This document shows, one piece after another, positions 59,673 through 64,000 of a DNA stretch of 64,000 bases. The stretch is from DAHUYF01 sp035623985 (GTDB lineage Bacteria > Pseudomonadota > Alphaproteobacteria > ATCC43930 > CGMCC-115725), in NCBI GenBank assembly GCA_035623985.1, contig DASPSJ010000043.1, positions 34,383-98,382 of the forward strand, in the 5' to 3' direction. The stretch's first letter is position 1. Every line of letters starts with the position of its first letter. The notes under the pieces were generated by a model that made no database searches, was not told where the DNA came from, and saw only the letters and a list, made by a program, of their open reading frames with translations. The position numbers were made by a program, and so were the translations under genes.

Positions 59673-60981
59673 CCATATCCTCCATTTGACCGGCTTCACC
59701 GAGCCGGCTCACCGTCACGCGGGCGCAAGATACCGGCATCAGACCCGCGATGAAATCGCTCAGCACCGGCAATAGATAGCGATACTGCAAGTCATGAACG
59801 TAATGTCCGGCCCCGCCGACAACGGCATGCGTGACGTTCTTCGCAAATCTGCTCATGACGTCGGCCGCAAACGACGTGTTGATTATGTTGTCGTGATCGC
59901 CGGTTATCAGCAGCATCGGCAGATCGAGCGATTGAAGCGTTTCGCTTGCGGGATAATCGACATCCGCCCTCACCCGTTCGCCGCAACTGAGAAAGCAGTC
60001 GGGACGCGACATCGGCGCGATCATGGCTGAGGCGTGGCGTTTTGCGGGCAGACCAAACAAGGCCGCCGCCCTTGCCGCATCGCTCTGACGCAGACGATCC
60101 CAATTCACCGACTGCGTCATCTGCTCCAGCATCGAAACGAACGACGCCACCGCCGTCGGACGTCGCCGCGCCGCCGAAAAGAGCCTGTGAAAGGCCTTTT
60201 CGAATTCCGAGGGACGAGCCTCCACGCCTCGCGCCCCGTCAAAGGAAGGCGAGATCAGGGCGAGCGAACGAGCCCGACCGGCATGCCGGCGGGCAAACTC
60301 CAAGGCAACCTTGGCGCCGCTGCACCAGGCGACGACATCAACCTCGTGCAGACCTTCGTGATCGAGCGCCAGAGAAACGTCGTCGGCATCGAGACCGAGG
60401 TCAACGACGGTCCTGATTCCGCCCGAGAACAGGTCGGTGCAGCGGCTCTCGACGATGACGATGCGAAAGTCATGACCGGAATCGGCGAGAAGGTTTGACC
60501 AGAGATCCAGAGGAACTCCCGTAGCGCTGATCAGCACGAGCGGCCAGGCACCGGTTCGCCGCACGAAATAGCGAGCGCCGTTCGGCAGGCGGCGCTCGTC
60601 ATAGCCGCGCTCGAGCGTCTGCGGCAAAGTCCCGGCCGTCGACCCGGCCGAGGAACGGGACAAGCATCTTTGGGCGAACTTCCCGTCCATGGCGCCGTCC
60701 AGCAGTACCCTTGCCACGGCATCGGAGTGCAGTCGCCCTTCGACGGCCTGGACGCCATTGGAGGCGAAATAGGCGATTGCCTCGGTCAAACGACGGACGA
60801 CGTCCTCGCCGGAATGGCCGCGAAACGTCGGATGACGCAGATACCGCTCGGCCTCTCTCTCGGCATCGGCAAAGGCGATCGGAAAGAGTGAAAAATACGA
60901 CGCCTCTCGCTGGACGACCTCATCCAGAACATCATCGAGCGAGCCGTCGAACGATGTTTCCACGCCTCCCTCCACCGCCAA
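59653..60981 (-). CDS. Alpha/beta hydrolase linked to the NRPS gene
   Basis: A 442-residue protein. The first 140 residues are a helical region not recognised. The rest is an alpha/beta hydrolase: nucleophile elbow VVAWCSGAKVALEFA (C-S-G instead of G-x-S-x-G), acid in LLITGDHDNII and histidine in GGAGHYVHD. It overlaps the NRPS gene by 20 bases, so they are co-expressed and the enzyme may release, acylate or tailor the product. Start appears to be TTG at 60981 with GAGG upstream; GTG at 60975 is an alternative. Confidence 0.82.
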   Translation of the reverse strand: MAVEGGVETSFDGSLDDVLDEVVQREASYFSLFPIAFADAEREAERYLRHPTFRGHSGEDVVRRLTEAIAYFASNGVQAVEGRLHSDAVARVLLDGAMDGKFAQRCLSRSSAGSTAGTLPQTLERGYDERRLPNGARYFVRRTGAWPLVLISATGVPLDLWSNLLADSGHDFRIVIVESRCTDLFSGGIRTVVDLGLDADDVSLALDHEGLHEVDVVAWCSGAKVALEFARRHAGRARSLALISPSFDGARGVEARPSEFEKAFHRLFSAARRRPTAVASFVSMLEQMTQSVNWDRLRQSDAARAAALFGLPAKRHASAMIAPMSRPDCFLSCGERVRADVDYPASETLQSLDLPMLLITGDHDNIINTSFAADVMSRFAKNVTHAVVGGAGHYVHDLQYRYLLPVLSDFIAGLMPVSCARVTVSRLGEAGQMEDMDVGAIG

Positions 60982-61293
60982 TGCATTTCCTCAAGCACTT
61001 TCTCTCGTAATAGAGAGCGAGGATGGTCACGCGCGCTCAGGCGCAGGAATATGGAAATGAATTTCGAGAGTCTGTTGTCGCCCGTCCTCAATGATCCCGT
61101 TATAGCCGCATCCCTTGTACACGTTGACATGGTATTTCGTCAATAAATAATATGCACTTTTCCGGTGCCTCTCGGCTTGCGCGAGCGATCTTTTTTGAAC
61201 CAACCCGGTTCCGCTCGCTTTCATCCGAGGCCGCGCGCTGATCGCATCTTCGGCCGTCCCGAGAGCAGCGGTCGAAAATGGAGGAGGGGGATC
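60982..61293. promoter_or_regulatory. AT-rich divergent promoter region
   Basis: This 312-base gap lies between the minus-strand hydrolase/NRPS pair and the plus-strand MFS gene. The part at about 61130-61160 is AT-rich (AATAAATAATA) and suits divergent promoters. A minus-strand frame of 38 codons from a TTG at 61143 to 61027 (LTKYHVNVYKGCGYNGII) reads smoothly but lacks support, and I do not call it a gene. Confidence 0.45.
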
Positions 61294-62508
61294 ATGACCC
61301 AAGCCGTTCTTCGGGCAGTGCGACATCTCGAGGTGCCGGCAGCGGTAACGACGACCTTCATTTTGCAGGCGATGATTTCGCTGATGGCGGCCTGCATCCC
61401 GATCTTCGCCCCCGAGATCGCTCTTGCCCGCGGCTGGAACGTGACGCTCGTCGCCTTTTATCCCGCGATTGTCTTCAGCGTGGCATTTCTGATCAGCTTT
61501 ATCGTTCCGAACCTTCTCGGCCGCCTTGGCGGCATGGGATTGACCTTGGCATGCGTCGCGACAAGCGCCTTCGGGCTGCTTTGCCTGCTGCCGTCGAGCA
61601 TCGTCTTGGTCGTCGTTGCGCCGCTGGCGATCGGTGCGGCAACGGGCGCAATGAATCCGGCGACGGCACAGATCCTTGGCCCGCGCACCTCGCCGAAGAC
61701 CATGGGTCTCATCATGTCGATCAAGCAGACGGGGGTGCCGGTCGGAGGCGTGCTTGCGGGCGCGCTGGTACCGGTGCTGGTGCGCGATTTCGGGTGGCAG
61801 AAAGGCGTTCTCGTGCTGGCTCTAGGGTGCGTGGCGATTGGGATGGCTTTTTTCCCATCGGTGCCTTGGCTGAACGGAACGGAGAAACCCGCGCGCCTTG
61901 GCGCGTTCCGCCCGTTCGATCCGGTCAAGCGCCTTGCGGCTATCCGCGGGATGCTCAAGCTGCTTCTAGCGGCGACGACCTTCGGCGCGATGCAGCAGTG
62001 CCTGCGCGCCTTCTTTGCGGTCTATCTGGTGCACGATCTCGGTTTCGACCTGGCAACCGCCGGACTGGCCTTCAGCATATCGCAGGCGGCCGGGATCGCC
62101 GGCCAAGTCCTCTGGGCAGCGATGTCCGACCGCGCGCTTGCGGCCCAAGCGGTGATGACGCTCGTCGGAGCGCTGATGACGGCGGCGGCCGTCATGACTG
62201 CCCTGTGCACGCCGGGCTGGCCTGTCGCGGGCGTATTTGCGGTTGCCGCCCTCTACGGCGTCAGCGCCGCCGGCTTTATTCCCGTGGTGCTGGGCGAGGT
62301 GGCGCGTCGAGCGCCTCCTGGACAAGCCGGCGCCCTGACAAGCGGAGCGCAGATATTCCTGACGCCCTCCGGCCTCGTCGGGCCCCTTGCCTTCGGCGCC
62401 GTCGCTGCAACCTTCAATTACGCGGATGCTTTCGTCACCTTGGCGGGCTGCACGCTTGCCGGATCGATCATTGCGGCAACACACCGGCCCTGGCGCGTCG
62501 TTTCCTGA
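61294..62508 (+). CDS. MFS transporter
   Basis: A 404-residue major facilitator protein with about 12 hydrophobic segments, starting VTTTFILQAMISLMAACIPI and including GAATGAMNPATAQILGPRTS, IMSIKQTGVPVGGVLAGALV and AAGFIPVVLGEVARRAPPGQ. Its sequence resembles CynX/NarK-like or sugar-acid type carriers, but no substrate can be named. The ATG at 61294 has GGAGGAGGGGG upstream. It is divergent from the NRPS/hydrolase pair, which makes export of their product possible; that is inference. Confidence 0.88.
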   Translation: MTQAVLRAVRHLEVPAAVTTTFILQAMISLMAACIPIFAPEIALARGWNVTLVAFYPAIVFSVAFLISFIVPNLLGRLGGMGLTLACVATSAFGLLCLLPSSIVLVVVAPLAIGAATGAMNPATAQILGPRTSPKTMGLIMSIKQTGVPVGGVLAGALVPVLVRDFGWQKGVLVLALGCVAIGMAFFPSVPWLNGTEKPARLGAFRPFDPVKRLAAIRGMLKLLLAATTFGAMQQCLRAFFAVYLVHDLGFDLATAGLAFSISQAAGIAGQVLWAAMSDRALAAQAVMTLVGALMTAAAVMTALCTPGWPVAGVFAVAALYGVSAAGFIPVVLGEVARRAPPGQAGALTSGAQIFLTPSGLVGPLAFGAVAATFNYADAFVTLAGCTLAGSIIAATHRPWRVVS

Positions 62509-62581
62509 TAGGGAGCGCAGCATCCGCCCGAAGCGGAAAGCAGAACCTCGCTGATCGTCAGTTGCGACCAACGGCCTTTCG

Positions 62582-62658
<77 letters not shown>

Positions 62659-62748
62659 TCCGGAGGACAGGGATCGGATGACAGGTGGGAGGGAGTATGG
62701 TTTCGGCGGGCGTGCGGGCTATGCGCCCTCCGTCATCCGTCCTCTGTC

Positions 62749-62773
62749 CCTCATCCTGAGCTTGTCGAAGGAC
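62749..62773. repeat. Dispersed alphaproteobacterial repeat unit
   Basis: The stretch around CCTCATCCTGAGCTTGTCGA-AGGAC is a familiar dispersed element of alphaproteobacterial genomes (its reverse reads TCCTTCGACAAGCTCAGGAT). It sits between tRNA-fMet and the 5S gene. Only one copy is in the window, so the dispersed nature is known from elsewhere. Confidence 0.5.
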
Positions 62774-62784
62774 TGATCCTTGCT

Positions 62785-62904
62785 GGGCCTGGCGGCGACC
62801 TACTCTTCCGCGTCTTAGGACGCAGTACCATCGGCGCGGAGGGTTTTCACGGCCGAGTTCGGGATGGGATCGGGTGTCTTGCCCCTCGCCATGACCACCA
62901 GGCC
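62785..62904 (-). rRNA. 5S ribosomal RNA
   Basis: About 120 bases on the minus strand, with the 5' end near GCCTGGTGGTCATGGCGAGG and the 3' end near GTAGGTCGCCGCCAGGCCC; the two ends pair. Internal conserved parts CCCGATCCCATCCCGAACTC and AACCCTCCGCGCCGATGGTA are standard for 5S. The exact ends are good to a few bases. Confidence 0.95.
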
Positions 62905-62947
62905 GAGCAAGGATCAGGAGAAGTTGTCGGTTGTCAAGAAGTTGTCA

Positions 62948-62999
62948 GTCGTCAGGTCTCAGTCGTCAGTCTTCTTACTGACGACTGAGACCTGACGAC
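62948..62999. repeat. Perfect 23-base inverted repeat in the 23S-5S spacer
   Basis: Arms at 62948-62970 and 62977-62999 are exact reverse complements with a six-base loop CTTCTT. The arms contain repeats of GTCGTCAG and GTCTCAGTCGTCAG. A second, looser set of GCTGACGGCTGAAAGCTGACAGC-like repeats follows near 63054-63087. Within the pre-rRNA it would form a strong stem that may be an RNase III site or an inserted palindromic element. Confidence 0.85.
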
Positions 63000-63087
63000 G
63001 GTGAGAAGAGCGTCTTCATGCGGGGCTTGTCGCTGCGTGCGACGGGTTTGCCGTAGCTGACGGCTGAAAGCTGACAGCCGACGGCTG

Positions 63088-64000
<913 letters not shown>

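Overview
The window is a high-GC stretch with short intergenic gaps, many 4-base ATGA/GTGA start-stop overlaps, GGAGG-type ribosome sites and an alphaproteobacterial-style rRNA operon end. The gene set points to a methylotrophic alphaproteobacterium that oxidises methanol with a lanthanide-type XoxF dehydrogenase and carries C1 units on tetrahydromethanopterin (H4MPT) and methylofuran. No species is named because nothing here fixes one.

Layout. (1) 1-19.8 kb is a C1-transfer and cofactor island: xoxF (cut by the window edge), fhcBADC with a pterin dehydratase-like gene, mptG, mtdB, mch, fae, two ATP-grasp ligases, a CitG-like gene, a HisA-like gene, and methylofuran/H4MPT biosynthesis genes (mfnD, mfnF, mfnB, mfnE, dmrB-like, FolB-like, DUF447, DUF6513). 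(2) 20-24.9 kb holds periplasmic accessories of PQQ-dependent oxidation: two small secreted proteins, a SoxYZ-like carrier, a 24-residue orphan pqqA, a zinc metallohydrolase, a von Willebrand A protein and a pentapeptide-repeat protein. (3) 25-33 kb holds a DCC-lipase maturation factor fusion and an uptake [NiFe] hydrogenase operon (small and large subunits, cytochrome b, protease, two cytochromes c) with an FNR/FixK box upstream. (4) 33-48 kb is mixed: a TetR regulator, a CoA ligase divergent from a 4-hydroxybenzoyl-CoA reductase, a transporter-gene remnant, a divergent Hfq, an RND efflux pair, a luciferase-like oxidoreductase and a small FNR-box gene.

(5) 49.1-56 kb is the most unusual part. 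A tRNA-Arg(CCT) gene is interrupted by about 209 structured bases. Immediately downstream lies a compact RiPP-like operon: a 49-residue precursor with a YxxP leader motif, a large hairpin, PqqD, a radical SAM/SPASM enzyme, an HPr-kinase-like protein, a B12-type radical SAM enzyme and a truncated leucyl-tRNA-synthetase-like enzyme. The last four enzyme genes and PqqD are chained by 4-base overlaps. The synthetase-like protein keeps HMGH and a KMSKH loop but has lost the usual leucine-pocket residues, editing motifs and C-terminal tRNA-binding domain. I regard this as the best candidate for an undescribed system. (6) 56-62.5 kb carries a patatin, an NRPS protein with condensation, carrier and thioesterase domains but no adenylation domain, an alpha/beta hydrolase and an MFS transporter. 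(7) 62.5-64 kb is the 3' end of an rRNA operon on the minus strand: 23S (partial), 5S and tRNA-fMet.

How it works together: XoxF makes formaldehyde in the periplasm; Fae joins it to H4MPT; MtdB and Mch oxidise it to the formyl level; FhcABCD moves the formyl group to methylofuran and releases formate. The cofactor genes beside them build H4MPT and methylofuran. The hydrogenase could supply electrons from H2, probably under low oxygen.
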